This document shows positions 46,939 through 56,172 of a DNA stretch of 64,000 nt, piece by piece. The stretch lies in assembly GCA_020248915.1 (NCBI GenBank), contig JADCGP010000008.1, positions 369,681 to 433,680 of the forward strand. The letters are read 5' to 3'. Origin of the DNA: Rubrivivax sp. (GTDB lineage Bacteria > Pseudomonadota > Gammaproteobacteria > Burkholderiales > Burkholderiaceae_C). Position numbers and translations under genes: made by a program. Below the pieces are notes generated by a model, which was not told where the DNA came from, did no database searches, and saw only the letters and a list, made by a program, of their open reading frames with translations. Position 1 is the first letter of the stretch; every line of letters begins with the position of its first letter.

Positions 46939-48707
46939 TTGCCAGCTCCCTTCGGCGCGTCGCCGGTCATCGCGCGCATCTTGCCGATGAACTCGTGCAC
47001 GTCCTCGTGGATCTCGTCGGCCGTCATGCTGAGCGCCACGGCCTCGCGGATCAGCGCGACAGACGGCTCGGCCGCCCGAAGCTGCTGGAACAGGCCGTCC
47101 GCGTTCTCGAACAGGATCTTCTTGCCGTTCACCGCGCTGAAGATGTTCGCGTTGACCTCGCGCCAGGTGCGCCCCGGCGGCAGCGTGAGGTTCTGGCCGA
47201 CGAAGAAGTCGTCGATGATCTTCAGCGTCGACTGGGCGAAGAGGTCGTCTGCCGCGAGCTGCAACTGCTGAAGCGCCGCGCGGCGCCACGCGTCGGGCAC
47301 AAGCAGGTAGTTCTCGATATTCTTGCGCTTCCACTCGGCCAGGACCGCGTCGCCCGCCTTGGGATGGAAGGCCTCGTCAGCGTCGTCGAAATCGAAGAGC
47401 ATCAGTCGGGCCACGCTCGGCACGATCTGGCGCAGGGCCTTGAAATGCGCGTCGGCGCGCTCCTTCATGTTCTTCTTGCCACCGCCGCCCATAGTCTTGA
47501 AGCAAACCTTGTCCATCGCCTCCTGCGCACCGCAGGCATCCGCCCAGGCACGCAGGATCCGCTCGTCGCTCTCCCCCTCCACGTAGAGAATGTAGGGCGA
47601 CGCCATCAGGCGCGTGACCTCCTCGTTCGACACGTCGGCCATGGCCTGCAGCACGGCCGGCGTCGACTCCACCCGCTTCGGCTTGCGATTGAGCAGCGAA
47701 ACGATCTGGCTCGCGTCCACCCCGCGCGCGAACTCCTCGGCGTGCGTGGCGATCAGGAACTGCGTTCCCAGTTCCTGCGACTTGCGCTTGAAGTAGTCGA
47801 GGATCTCGCGCTGCAGGTTGACGTGCAGGTGCGCGTCGGGCTCGTCCAGCAGGATCGTCGTGGGCTGGTAGCCGAACAGGAAGGCCAGCAGCGTCAGCGT
47901 CTGGTGGAAGCCGCTGCCTCCCGAGATGATGTCGTAGCTGCGGTTGCGGTCGGTGTACTCGACCGTGATGTAGACATCCTTGGTCGACTCGTAGCGCGGC
48001 GGGCCGATCTTCACCGAGAACCACCGCTCGACCATGCCGGCCAGTTCCTGCCAATCCGCCGCCGACGGTGCGCGTCGCGGTGCCTGGTCGCCGTTGTCGC
48101 GCGGCGATGGGCTGCTCACCCGCAGCAACAGGTTGCGCAGCACGCTGCCCGGCTGGCCCTTGCCGACTTGCTGCCGCATCGGCGAGATGTCGAGGAACTT
48201 CTCGGTCGGCTCCAGGCCGGAGAACGGCGGCACGTACGCGATGCGGGGCAGCGAGCCGGCCTTCTCGCACTCGCGGAACACCGACCAGCCGCCGGACGGA
48301 ATGGCGTACATGGTCTGCGGCGAGTGATAGCGAAGTTCCACTCCGAAAGCGCCGGTCTTGCCCGCCGCGTCCTGCCACTCCAGCAGGATCTCGATCAGCA
48401 CGAACTCCTGCTTCTTCTTGCCGGTGGCCGGGTCGGCGGGATAGTTCCGGTCGGTGCGGTCCTTCCACAGCAGGATGAACTCGGGCACCGGCAGCGCGGT
48501 GAAATTGGGCAGCACGATCTGGATGCCCGTGGTGCCGGTGCGCTTGGAGCGGTGGAACTCGTCGACGCAGAACTGCCAGATGGCCATGGCCTGCAGCACG
48601 GTGCTCTTGCCGCTGTTGTTGCGACCCACCAGCAGGTCAAAGCGGGTGAACTCGTAGACCTGTTCGCCCACGCTCTTGAAGTTGCGCAACGTGAGCTTGT
48701 TGATCAT
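46935..48707 (-). CDS. OLD-family ATPase with C-terminal Toprim domain
   Basis: A 590-aa protein with an ABC/SMC-type ATPase: Walker A GRNNSGKST (residues 28-36), signature-like SGGSGFHQTL, and Walker B TILLDEPDAHLH near 284. Toprim motifs follow: YVEGESDE near 377 and LFDFDDADE near 439. OLD proteins are nucleases in Gabija, retron and P2 old systems. No UvrD helicase follows; instead a DUF262-DUF1524 protein does. It overlaps hsdS by 4 nt (ATGA). The internal segment between about 100 and 250 is longer than in minimal AAA_21 proteins. Confidence 0.88.
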   Translation of the reverse strand: MINKLTLRNFKSVGEQVYEFTRFDLLVGRNNSGKSTVLQAMAIWQFCVDEFHRSKRTGTTGIQIVLPNFTALPVPEFILLWKDRTDRNYPADPATGKKKQEFVLIEILLEWQDAAGKTGAFGVELRYHSPQTMYAIPSGGWSVFRECEKAGSLPRIAYVPPFSGLEPTEKFLDISPMRQQVGKGQPGSVLRNLLLRVSSPSPRDNGDQAPRRAPSAADWQELAGMVERWFSVKIGPPRYESTKDVYITVEYTDRNRSYDIISGGSGFHQTLTLLAFLFGYQPTTILLDEPDAHLHVNLQREILDYFKRKSQELGTQFLIATHAEEFARGVDASQIVSLLNRKPKRVESTPAVLQAMADVSNEEVTRLMASPYILYVEGESDERILRAWADACGAQEAMDKVCFKTMGGGGKKNMKERADAHFKALRQIVPSVARLMLFDFDDADEAFHPKAGDAVLAEWKRKNIENYLLVPDAWRRAALQQLQLAADDLFAQSTLKIIDDFFVGQNLTLPPGRTWREVNANIFSAVNGKKILFENADGLFQQLRAAEPSVALIREAVALSMTADEIHEDVHEFIGKMRAMTGDAPKGAGK

Positions 48708-49861
48708 GCGGTGGCCTCGGTATGGAAGATGCGCTCCAGGGTGGCTGGCAGCAGGGCAGCGTTTGCTTCGCGGATAGCAGCGTGCCTGGCCTTGAGCCCC
48801 TCAACGTGCCTATGGATAGCCAAGAGCTCGATCTGCTTGTGCATCGAAGGCAGTGGCATTTCGTAGCTGAGGAACGTGGAGGGCTGCAGCCGGCGACGCC
48901 GTGCATTCGTACCGCCGCTGATCTCTGCCAGCGCGGGCCAAACATCAGGCGTTCGGAAGTAGATGTCGAGGACCTCGGGCAAGACGGCTTCACGGTTGAC
49001 CGCGAACACCGGAAACTCCGGTGACACCACCATGCCATCACAGCTGTCGGGCACAACACCCAGAGCGCCTTCCCATGCCATCAGCTTGGGGTAGATGAAG
49101 TCACCGGCGCGGACCGTGGATAGCCGCTCGTACGAGAACTCAGCGCCTGTCTTGATCGCACTGGGAAACACGCCACGGCCGAACGAGTAGACGCCGGCGA
49201 ATCGATATGTCGTCGTCGCGTCGACAACGACATCCGGCTGCCGCAGCGACACCAAGTCCGCCATGCGTCGCTTTCCACTGGCCGCCTCGTCAGAACTGAA
49301 GATATAGCTCCGGACGAGGCGCTGTGCATCCCGTTCGACAGCATCCAAATGCTCTTCGACTTCCCGCGTCTTCGTGGCCAGCGCGTCGAGTCGGGAGACG
49401 ACGGCTTGTTGCTCGGCGAGCGGAGGCAGCGGTATCTGCTGACCAAGAAAGCGCTCTTCGCTGATCCGCACTCGGTTGGTCGAGCCCTCGCTCGCCGCCT
49501 TGCACAACTCGACAAACTTTGCGGACCGTGCGAGCCAACCTAGAAATCCAATGTCGCATCGCGACGCGTCTCGAACCTCAAACGACGGAAAGTCGTTGCT
49601 GACGATTGCACCATCGAGTTCGGGAGGAACCAAACCTATAGCTCCATTCCGTGCGTCGATCTTCGACAGGATCAGCTGGCCAGCCCGTACAACGTCCCGC
49701 ACAGACACAACCTCGCTACCCCGGACCTTACCGCGACTCACAACACCACGCCCCCAGAGCTTGATCGTGACCTCGTGGTATTCGCGGTCTGGATCAATGC
49801 GCGCGCGTTCACTTCGGCGATGCAGCACCTCGCCGACTGCGGTGGCAGGCCACTTCGTCAT
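48704..49861 (-). CDS. hsdS: type I restriction-modification specificity subunit
   Basis: A 385-aa protein with two target-recognition domains, each closed by a conserved helical spacer: PLPPLAEQQAVVSRLDALATKTREVEEHLD (about residues 145-175) and MPLPSMHKQIELLAIHRHVEGLKARH (about 340-365). The domains recognise the two halves of a bipartite DNA site that cannot be predicted here. Codon use is more AT-rich than neighbours, as common for exchangeable S genes. It overlaps hsdM and the OLD gene by 4 nt each. Confidence 0.94.
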   Translation of the reverse strand: MTKWPATAVGEVLHRRSERARIDPDREYHEVTIKLWGRGVVSRGKVRGSEVVSVRDVVRAGQLILSKIDARNGAIGLVPPELDGAIVSNDFPSFEVRDASRCDIGFLGWLARSAKFVELCKAASEGSTNRVRISEERFLGQQIPLPPLAEQQAVVSRLDALATKTREVEEHLDAVERDAQRLVRSYIFSSDEAASGKRRMADLVSLRQPDVVVDATTTYRFAGVYSFGRGVFPSAIKTGAEFSYERLSTVRAGDFIYPKLMAWEGALGVVPDSCDGMVVSPEFPVFAVNREAVLPEVLDIYFRTPDVWPALAEISGGTNARRRRLQPSTFLSYEMPLPSMHKQIELLAIHRHVEGLKARHAAIREANAALLPATLERIFHTEATA

Positions 49862-51717
49862 GCGGCGATCTCCCCGCCAGCACCGACTTGCACGACCAGC
49901 GTCTCAATTTCACCCAGCAGGCGCATCACATCGGCCTCATGGCCTCGCATCGACTCGATCAGCTTTTTCGGGTCGGCGTGCTCCAGCCCTGCCTTCGCGT
50001 TGGGGTTCTTGATGTCCAGGTTGTAGGTCGGCCAGTACAGCGCGTCGCCATCGGCCTGCGCCGCTTTGGCGGCTTGCTCATGGCGCTGCTGCTGCGCCTT
50101 CAGCTCGCGAAGCCGCTCCTGAAGGGCCGCCTTCTCCCCGTTGGCCGCAGCGCTGATGGCCTGCTCCAGCTCCCGCAGCGGCTTGCCCAGCGCCAGCACC
50201 GCCGAGCGCTCAGCCTCGGCCTTCTGCCAGTGCGGCGTGGCTGCCTCGACGGCGGCGCTCCGCTTGGCCGCGAAGTCCACCGCCCAGGCCTGCGGGCCGG
50301 GCTGGCGGTCGCTCCACCAGGCCAGCGCGCTGGCGAACTCCTCGAACTGCAGCGGCGCGGTCTTGCTGTACTTCTTGCGGCCCTCGGGCAGCGGCAGCTC
50401 GTAGAACCAGATCGTGTCCGTTGGCCCGCCGCGCTCGAAGAACAGCAGGTTGGCCGGAATGTCGGTGTAGGGCGCAAACACGCCCTGCGGCAGGCGCAGA
50501 ACCGTGTGCAGGCGGAACTCCTTCAGCAGTTCCTCCTTGATGACGGCGCTGACGCCGTCGCCGAACAGCGTGCCATTGGGCACCACCACGGCCGCCCGCC
50601 CACCGCGCGCAGCCGCCTTGCCGCCGGGTACAGGCGCACCGGCCACGCGCAGCTTGCGCATGATGTACTGCAGGAACAGCAGCGCCGTCTCGGCCGTCTG
50701 CATGTTGGGCGGGAAGTTGCCCTTGATGCCCGCTTCCTCCTCGCCGCCGAACGGCGGGTTGGTCAGGATCAGGTCCACGCGCTCGGCATGGCCGATCTCG
50801 TTGAGGCGTCGGTCCAGCGTGTTGCCATAGGCAATCTGCGGCGCCTCCAGGCCATGCAGCAGCAGGTTCATCTGTGCCAGCATGTACGGCAAGGGCTTGG
50901 CCTCCTGGCCGAACAGCGTCTGGCGCTGCAGCACGCGGCGTTGCTCCGTTGTCTTCACCTTCGGCGCGATGTGGTCGTAGGCCTCGACGAGAAAGCCGCC
51001 GGTGCCGCAGGCCGGGTCGAGCACCGTCTCGCCCAGGCTCGGGTCCATCACCTGCACCATGAAGCGCACCACGGGGCGCGGGGTGTAGAACTCGCCCGCG
51101 TCGCCAGCCGCGTCGCGCATCTCGCGCAGCATCGACTCGTACAGGTGCGACAGCGTGTGCATCTCTTCGCTGGCGCTGAAGTGGATGCCGTTGATCTTGT
51201 TAAGAATGTCGCGCAGCAGGTAGCCGCTGACCATGCGGTTCTGGATGCCCTTGAAGACGTTCGCCACCACCTCGCGCTGGCTGCCCTTCTCGCCCGTGCC
51301 GCCCAGGCCGCGCAGGTAGGCGAACAGGCCCTTGCCCTTCGTGCCATCGGCGCGCACCGCGGTGTCTTGCCCGATGAAGGCGAGCAGCTCATCGCCACTG
51401 ATGCCGTCCTCGCGTGCCGCCCAGTCGCGCCAGCGGTACGGCGCCTCGATGATTGGCTGGTAGGGCTGGCCGTCCAGTTCCGACTCTTCCTCGTGCCGGA
51501 TCTCCAGGTCGTCGAGGAACTTCAGGAACATCACCCAGGTGAGCACGGGCAGTCGATCGACGTCGCCATTGAGGCCCTTGTCCTTGCGGAGGATCTTGCG
51601 GGCCGTGCCGATCAAGGCGGACAGGTTCTCGCGCGTCGTCAGCGGGGCCTTGGTCTTGCGGGGCGCCTTGGTCTTCTTCTCGGCGCTGGCGGTGTTCGTT
51701 GCTTTTCGGGCGGGCAT
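49858..51717 (-). CDS. hsdM: type I restriction-modification methyltransferase subunit
   Basis: A 619-aa N6-adenine methyltransferase. It has the HsdM N-terminal helical domain (LSALIGTARKILRKDKG), motif I DPACGTGGF near residue 239 and motif IV NPPFGG near 320. The C-terminus has a coiled-coil (LRELKAQQQRHEQAAKAA) and the YWPTYNLDIKNPN block that contacts HsdS. The protein begins with a lysine-rich tail (about residues 1-30). There are 18 nt between it and hsdR. Confidence 0.96.
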   Translation of the reverse strand: MPARKATNTASAEKKTKAPRKTKAPLTTRENLSALIGTARKILRKDKGLNGDVDRLPVLTWVMFLKFLDDLEIRHEEESELDGQPYQPIIEAPYRWRDWAAREDGISGDELLAFIGQDTAVRADGTKGKGLFAYLRGLGGTGEKGSQREVVANVFKGIQNRMVSGYLLRDILNKINGIHFSASEEMHTLSHLYESMLREMRDAAGDAGEFYTPRPVVRFMVQVMDPSLGETVLDPACGTGGFLVEAYDHIAPKVKTTEQRRVLQRQTLFGQEAKPLPYMLAQMNLLLHGLEAPQIAYGNTLDRRLNEIGHAERVDLILTNPPFGGEEEAGIKGNFPPNMQTAETALLFLQYIMRKLRVAGAPVPGGKAAARGGRAAVVVPNGTLFGDGVSAVIKEELLKEFRLHTVLRLPQGVFAPYTDIPANLLFFERGGPTDTIWFYELPLPEGRKKYSKTAPLQFEEFASALAWWSDRQPGPQAWAVDFAAKRSAAVEAATPHWQKAEAERSAVLALGKPLRELEQAISAAANGEKAALQERLRELKAQQQRHEQAAKAAQADGDALYWPTYNLDIKNPNAKAGLEHADPKKLIESMRGHEADVMRLLGEIETLVVQVGAGGEIAA

Positions 51718-51735
51718 TACGGATGAGTCTCGTGG

Positions 51736-54117
51736 TCATTGGTAGATCGCGGTCTGCAGCCGCGACACGGCCTCTTTCAGGCCTTTCACGCCGCCAAAGT
51801 GGCGCGTGGCAATCTCGGAAGGTGAACCGAACCGGTCGAAGGGCTGCACCTTCATCAGGTCGGACAGCGCGCTGAACTGGATGATCCCGCGCTCGATGTA
51901 CTTGTCGAGCAGCAGCGACAGCACTTCCCGGGCCGTCTCTCCGTACTGCGTGAACAGGTCCTGCGTGGCTTTGCGCGCACGCTCGGCCCGCTGGCGTCGG
52001 GTCAGGAGCGGTGCATTCCAGGCCAGGTGGCACAGCAGGTCGAAAGGGTCGGCGTCCGGCTGGTCGCTGCTGGCGGCGAGCTCCTCGAAGCTGATGCCGC
52101 GCTCGGTCAATTCGCGCAGGAGGTCCGCACGCGTGTCGGGGTCGGCCCAGGCGGATTGCAGGGCGTCGCGCGTGGGATACATCGAACGCACGGCGCGGCC
52201 CGAGTACTCGGTGTAGCGCACGACCTGCAGCTTCTTGCCGTCGGTGTCGAGGTCATAAACCAGGTGGCCGATGATTTCGACCTCTCCGCCGTCGATGTAG
52301 TACTTGCGCGGCTCCGCGGGTGGGTCGGTCAGGATCTCGGCCTCACCTGGCTCGACCGGCTCGGGCTGGGCGATGTATTCGGCTTCAGGCTCCGCCACGC
52401 CCGGAACTTCGACGATCGTCGTGTTGACCACCTCACCGGCGTCGTCCACCGTCACTTCTTCCAACCTCGCGGGATCGCCGTCGAAGTCAGGGTCCGCGAA
52501 GTGCCGCGTCGCGGTGCCGGTGAAGTCGATGATGTTGAAGTACTCCTTGCCGTAGTCCACCTTCAGGCGTGTGCCCCGGCCGACGATCTGCTTGAACTCC
52601 GACTTCGAGCCCACGACGCGTGCCAGCACGACGTTCTTCACCATCTCGGCGTCGACACCGGTCGTCAGCAGCTGCGAGCTGGTCAGGATGACCGGCACCG
52701 GCTTGTCCACGTCCTGAAAGTGCGACAGGTGGGTCAAGCCGATGGCGCCCTCGTCAGCGGTGACGCGGCACACGTAGTCGGGGTACTGTTTGACCAGGTC
52801 GCTGTTCAGGTTGACCAGCTCTTGCCGCATCTCGGCGGCATGCTCCTGGTCGACGCAGAAGATGAGCGTCTTGGCGAAGCGGTCGGTGCCCCGGAGAAAG
52901 TCCGTGAGGTGCCTGGCCATGGCGCGGGTTCGGGCGCGCAAGGCCACGACGCGCTCGAAGTCCTTGGTCTGGTACTCGTCGTCCGGCACCTCGCGCCCGA
53001 AGCGATCCAGCTCGTCCCTGCTCGGACGCCAGCCCGCGGCATCGACGGTGGTGATGACGCGGTGCACACGGTACGGCGCAAGGAATCCGTCCTCGATGCC
53101 CTGGCGCAGGCTGTAGGTGTAGACCGGGTTGCCGAAGTACTCGTAGGAGTCGCGCGACTCTTCGCGCAGGGGCGTGGCCGTCATGCCGAACTTCACGGCC
53201 GGCTCGAAGTAGTCGAGCACCGCGCGCCAGCTGCTCTCGTCGCGGCTGGACCCGCGGTGGCACTCGTCGATGATGATCAGGTCGAAAAAGTCGGGACGGT
53301 ACTTGCGGAAGAAATCTTCGGTGCTGGTCGACAGCGCCTGGTAGATGCCGAAGTACATGTCGCGACTCTGGCTCACGTCGCCGCCGGCAATCTTGTGGCG
53401 CGCGTCGCCGAACGGCGCGAACATCTTGGCCATCGGATCGTCGACCAGAATATTGCGGTCGGCCAGGAACAGGATCTTGGGCCGCCGGTACTCGCCCGTG
53501 CGGTTCCAGCGGCTGTTCCAGAGCTTCCAGCACACCTGGAACGCGACGTAGGTCTTGCCCGTGCCGGTGGCCAACGTCGCCAGGATGCGCGGTTGTCCGA
53601 GCAGGATGGCTTCGATCACCCTCTGGATCGCGATGCGCTGGTAGTACCGGGGTACCTTGCCGGACACCAGGTTGAACGGCTCCAACAAGTGCGCCTTTGC
53701 GGGCTCGGAAATCGGCGTCGACTGGGTGAGCCGCTGCCACAGTTCTTGTGGCGAGGCATACCGATCGACTTCGCGCTCGGTGCCGGCGACGTAGTCGATC
53801 TCGATGATGCGATGGCCATTGGTGGCGTACGCGAACTTCAGGCCGAGCATCTCCGCGTACTCGCGGGTTTGCTGCACACCGGTCTCCACAGGCAGGCCGA
53901 CTTCCTTGGCCTCGACGACGGCCAGCGGCATGTCGCGCCGGTAGTAAAGCAGGTAGTCGGCGCGGCGTTGCTTGCCTCGGCGCACCTTGCCGCCCGCCAC
54001 GATGATCCGGCCATTGGTGAAGCTGTGCTGTTCGCCGATGACCGACTCGGACGTGCCCCACCCTGCTGCCACCAGCTTGGGTGTGACGAACTCGCGGCAG
54101 GTATCGGCTTCAGTCAT
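51736..54117 (-). CDS. hsdR: type I restriction endonuclease, motor and nuclease subunit
   Basis: A 793-aa protein. The N-terminal PD-(D/E)xK nuclease is visible as ADYLLYYRRDMPLAVVEAKE near residue 69, followed by superfamily 2 motor motifs LATGTGKTYVAF near 185, IIDECHRG near 284, FGMTATP and IVGRGTRLK. The length is close to EcoEI-type (IB) HsdR (about 810 aa) rather than the 1,000-1,170 aa of other types. It begins 18 nt after the toxin stop, so the TA genes and the R-M genes appear to be one transcript. Confidence 0.95.
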   Translation of the reverse strand: MTEADTCREFVTPKLVAAGWGTSESVIGEQHSFTNGRIIVAGGKVRRGKQRRADYLLYYRRDMPLAVVEAKEVGLPVETGVQQTREYAEMLGLKFAYATNGHRIIEIDYVAGTEREVDRYASPQELWQRLTQSTPISEPAKAHLLEPFNLVSGKVPRYYQRIAIQRVIEAILLGQPRILATLATGTGKTYVAFQVCWKLWNSRWNRTGEYRRPKILFLADRNILVDDPMAKMFAPFGDARHKIAGGDVSQSRDMYFGIYQALSTSTEDFFRKYRPDFFDLIIIDECHRGSSRDESSWRAVLDYFEPAVKFGMTATPLREESRDSYEYFGNPVYTYSLRQGIEDGFLAPYRVHRVITTVDAAGWRPSRDELDRFGREVPDDEYQTKDFERVVALRARTRAMARHLTDFLRGTDRFAKTLIFCVDQEHAAEMRQELVNLNSDLVKQYPDYVCRVTADEGAIGLTHLSHFQDVDKPVPVILTSSQLLTTGVDAEMVKNVVLARVVGSKSEFKQIVGRGTRLKVDYGKEYFNIIDFTGTATRHFADPDFDGDPARLEEVTVDDAGEVVNTTIVEVPGVAEPEAEYIAQPEPVEPGEAEILTDPPAEPRKYYIDGGEVEIIGHLVYDLDTDGKKLQVVRYTEYSGRAVRSMYPTRDALQSAWADPDTRADLLRELTERGISFEELAASSDQPDADPFDLLCHLAWNAPLLTRRQRAERARKATQDLFTQYGETAREVLSLLLDKYIERGIIQFSALSDLMKVQPFDRFGSPSEIATRHFGGVKGLKEAVSRLQTAIYQ

Positions 54118-54135
54118 TTCGGGTGCCCATCCAAT

Positions 54136-54537
54136 TCAGCGCTCCGGGCTACCGGCCGGGCCTGCCCACAGCCGAGAGAACTGGAAGGACAGTTCGCGGT
54201 GATGCCGAATCGACAGCAGGTGAACCAGGTGGCCCGGCGTCGCCACGGTGTACAGAATCAGGTAGTCCCCATGCAGGTACTCGCGCAGGCGATCGGCCGC
54301 ACCCGCCGGCAAGGCAGCGAGCTGCGCGAGTGCCTCGGCAGACTGCGGGGGCTGGTCCAGATAGCGCCGTCCGATACGGGGAAAGCGCCGGAGATTGGGG
54401 ATGACGGTGCTGCGGAGTTCGCCCAGCAGCCGGTCGTACGCCGACGCGGCGTCCGCCTCGGTCAGGAAGGACTCGATCGCCGCCAGCCGGTCCAGGAAAC
54501 TGGCCGTCAGTTCGACGCGAACGACGGGCTCAGCCAC
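54136..54537 (-). CDS. RelE/ParE-type toxin
   Basis: A 133-aa protein with the ParE/RelE fold: RVELTASFLDRLAAIESFL at the start and YLHGDYLILYTVATPGHLVHLLSIRHHRELSF near the end. Family members poison gyrase (ParE) or cut mRNA (RelE); the sequence does not decide. It is longer than typical (about 95-105 aa), with an insertion around residues 50-80. The start overlaps the antitoxin stop by 8 nt. Confidence 0.85.
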   Translation of the reverse strand: MAEPVVRVELTASFLDRLAAIESFLTEADAASAYDRLLGELRSTVIPNLRRFPRIGRRYLDQPPQSAEALAQLAALPAGAADRLREYLHGDYLILYTVATPGHLVHLLSIRHHRELSFQFSRLWAGPAGSPER

Positions 54538-54880
54538 GTTTGCGCGCGGTCCCGCTGGCCTTCACCTTGCCCTTCGTGCCGGCCGGCGGCGCACCGGCCC
54601 GCCGCGCCTGCAGCGCGGCAATGCCTGCATCCGCATCTTGGGTCCGCCCGGCCGCAATGTCCGCGAGGCCACGTCGCGCGTCGTCGATCAGCAGCAGGTG
54701 GATGCGCTCGCGCTCCAGCCGGTGGTAATAGTCCAGGCGCTCAGCGTCGATGAGGGCGACATAGCTCTCGCCGTTCTTGGTGATGATCTTCTCGGCGCCG
54801 GCCTTGACCTGTTCAGCCAGGTCGGACAGCGTGGCCCGCGCCTGGGTGAACGGCACCACGTCGCTCGCTGAGATACCCAT
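54530..54880 (-). CDS. Phd/YefM-type antitoxin
   Basis: A 116-aa protein. The Phd fold is visible in VVPFTQARATLSDLAEQVKAG and KNGESYVALIDAERLDYYHRL, a DNA-binding and dimerising domain. The C-terminal half is disordered and Lys/Ala-rich, likely wrapping the toxin. The start MGISASDVV is used because the family begins there; the frame is open further up. It heads the train that runs through hsdR-M-S, OLD and DUF262. Confidence 0.87.
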   Translation of the reverse strand: MGISASDVVPFTQARATLSDLAEQVKAGAEKIITKNGESYVALIDAERLDYYHRLERERIHLLLIDDARRGLADIAAGRTQDADAGIAALQARRAGAPPAGTKGKVKASGTARKRG

Positions 54881-54900
54881 GGGACACCCATCCAGAAGTT

Positions 54901-54920
54901 GCAGAATTCTGCGCAGTCTA
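54901..54920 (-). promoter_or_regulatory. promoter and palindromic operator of the TA-restriction operon
   Basis: A perfect 12-bp palindrome GCAGAATTCTGC (54901-54912) lies 20 bp upstream of the antitoxin start, directly after TAGACT (complement of 54915-54920), a likely -10. This is the usual place for a Phd-type autorepressor. If so, antitoxin levels would also control the restriction genes downstream. Confidence 0.5.
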
Positions 54921-55151
54921 CGCGCTTCCGCGCACAGCGGGAAGGCCAGCGCGCCTGCACGGCGAGACGCCCTGTGCGTGGCGGTGGCGAAAGCGCCGCA
55001 CGCCGGGTCAAGGGCGGGCAACGCCCGGCGCAGCGAACCCTTGACGCGGCGCGTGGCGCCAGCACGCTCGGGGTCGAGGGCAGGCGGCTGTTCCAGCGGC
55101 CTGCCCCCGAGCCCGTCCGGCGGCGAGGACCTGCGCCTTGGCCCGCCGCCG
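54921..55151. other. non-coding stretch between TA and relaxase genes
   Basis: About 230 bp, rich in short GC inverted repeats, without a convincing gene. It separates the leftward defence operon from the leftward mobilisation genes and probably contains the terminator of the latter, though no clear T-tailed hairpin is visible. Confidence 0.35.
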
Positions 55152-56156
55152 CTACCGGCTCATGTCCGGGCCGCGGCTTCGCTCCGGCGAGACACGTTGA
55201 ACGGTCCGCCCGCGGTCCACGGTCATCCCCGGCAGCTCAGCCTGCCGCTGCGCGGCACGGTGGCGTTGCACGGCCCGCGCGACATCCGTCTGCATCACGA
55301 AGTCGACGATGCTCTTGCTGAGCTTTCGGTCGGCCGGGTCGGGCGATGCCGCCAGCGCCTTGGTGATCTCGGCCCAGGCCTGCAGCACGCTGGAACGCGT
55401 AGCCCGAAACGCCGGCCCTGACTTGTGCTCACCGCGCTTCTTGCTGGTTCGCGCAGCGGCACCGGGCTGTCGCTCCCAGCCGCGAAGGCTGCGCCGCGAC
55501 ACGCCTCGCGTCGCCTGCGACGAAGCCTCGGCCTCGATGCCCCAGCCGCGCAGCTTCTCGGCGAAGGTCTCGCGCCAGCGATGCAGGTCTTCCTTGCGCG
55601 GGTTCAGGCGCTTGCCGTCGCGGCCCTCCGCGCGGACGCTGATGTGCACGTGTGGGTTGGCCTGGTGCGTGTGCAGGACCATGACGTAGCGGTGGTTCGC
55701 CAGTTCGGCCTTGGCAAACTCGCGCGCCGCCTGTCGCACCACTCGGGCGTCGGTGCCCGTGGGCATCGACAGCATGATGTTGAAGGCTTCGCGGCGCTCG
55801 CTGACCTCGGGGATGCGGGTGCCGCCGAACCGCCACTGGTCGGCGATCGCGCGCAGGGCCTCCCTGCCCTCGCGCACGGCACCGCGGTCATCCTCGATCG
55901 GAAGCCGACCCGACTTCGCGATGTAGCGCAGGTGCGCCGCGATGGCGCCTATGCCACGCCCGCCGCCAGTGACCTTCACCATCACCTGCGGCGCCCGTCG
56001 TTCGACCGTCGCCCGGATGCGCTGGCGCAGGACCTGGGCGCGCTGGCGAACGGCTGCATCGGTCAGCACCGGCGTGCGCGACGCCGTCATGCGGTTCGAC
56101 GGGTAGAACAGCCGGTCGCCCCATTGCACGAGCAGGCCGTCGATGGTGCTGGGCAT
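55152..56156 (-). CDS. relaxase/mobilisation nuclease
   Basis: A 334-aa DNA transesterase that nicks oriT. The three-histidine metal motif is HTHQANPHVHISVR near residue 170, and the N-terminal region has GGGRGIGAIAAHLRYIAKSGRLPIEDD. This fits the MOBP-type (VirD2/TraI) or the related DUF3363-less family; the catalytic Tyr is probably in LRYIAKSG (about residue 75), which I infer from position. The protein is short and lacks a primase or helicase domain, typical of mobilisable islands. Confidence 0.85.
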   Translation of the reverse strand: MPSTIDGLLVQWGDRLFYPSNRMTASRTPVLTDAAVRQRAQVLRQRIRATVERRAPQVMVKVTGGGRGIGAIAAHLRYIAKSGRLPIEDDRGAVREGREALRAIADQWRFGGTRIPEVSERREAFNIMLSMPTGTDARVVRQAAREFAKAELANHRYVMVLHTHQANPHVHISVRAEGRDGKRLNPRKEDLHRWRETFAEKLRGWGIEAEASSQATRGVSRRSLRGWERQPGAAARTSKKRGEHKSGPAFRATRSSVLQAWAEITKALAASPDPADRKLSKSIVDFVMQTDVARAVQRHRAAQRQAELPGMTVDRGRTVQRVSPERSRGPDMSR

Positions 56157-56172
56157 GGCAGCGCTCCTTCCC

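Noticed and set aside
10593..54920. TAGACT as a regulon-specific motif
   Set aside because: TAGACT also appears at the unrelated TA promoter (complement 54915-54920), so it is probably a common -10 box; only the downstream halves of the boxes are considered possible operators.
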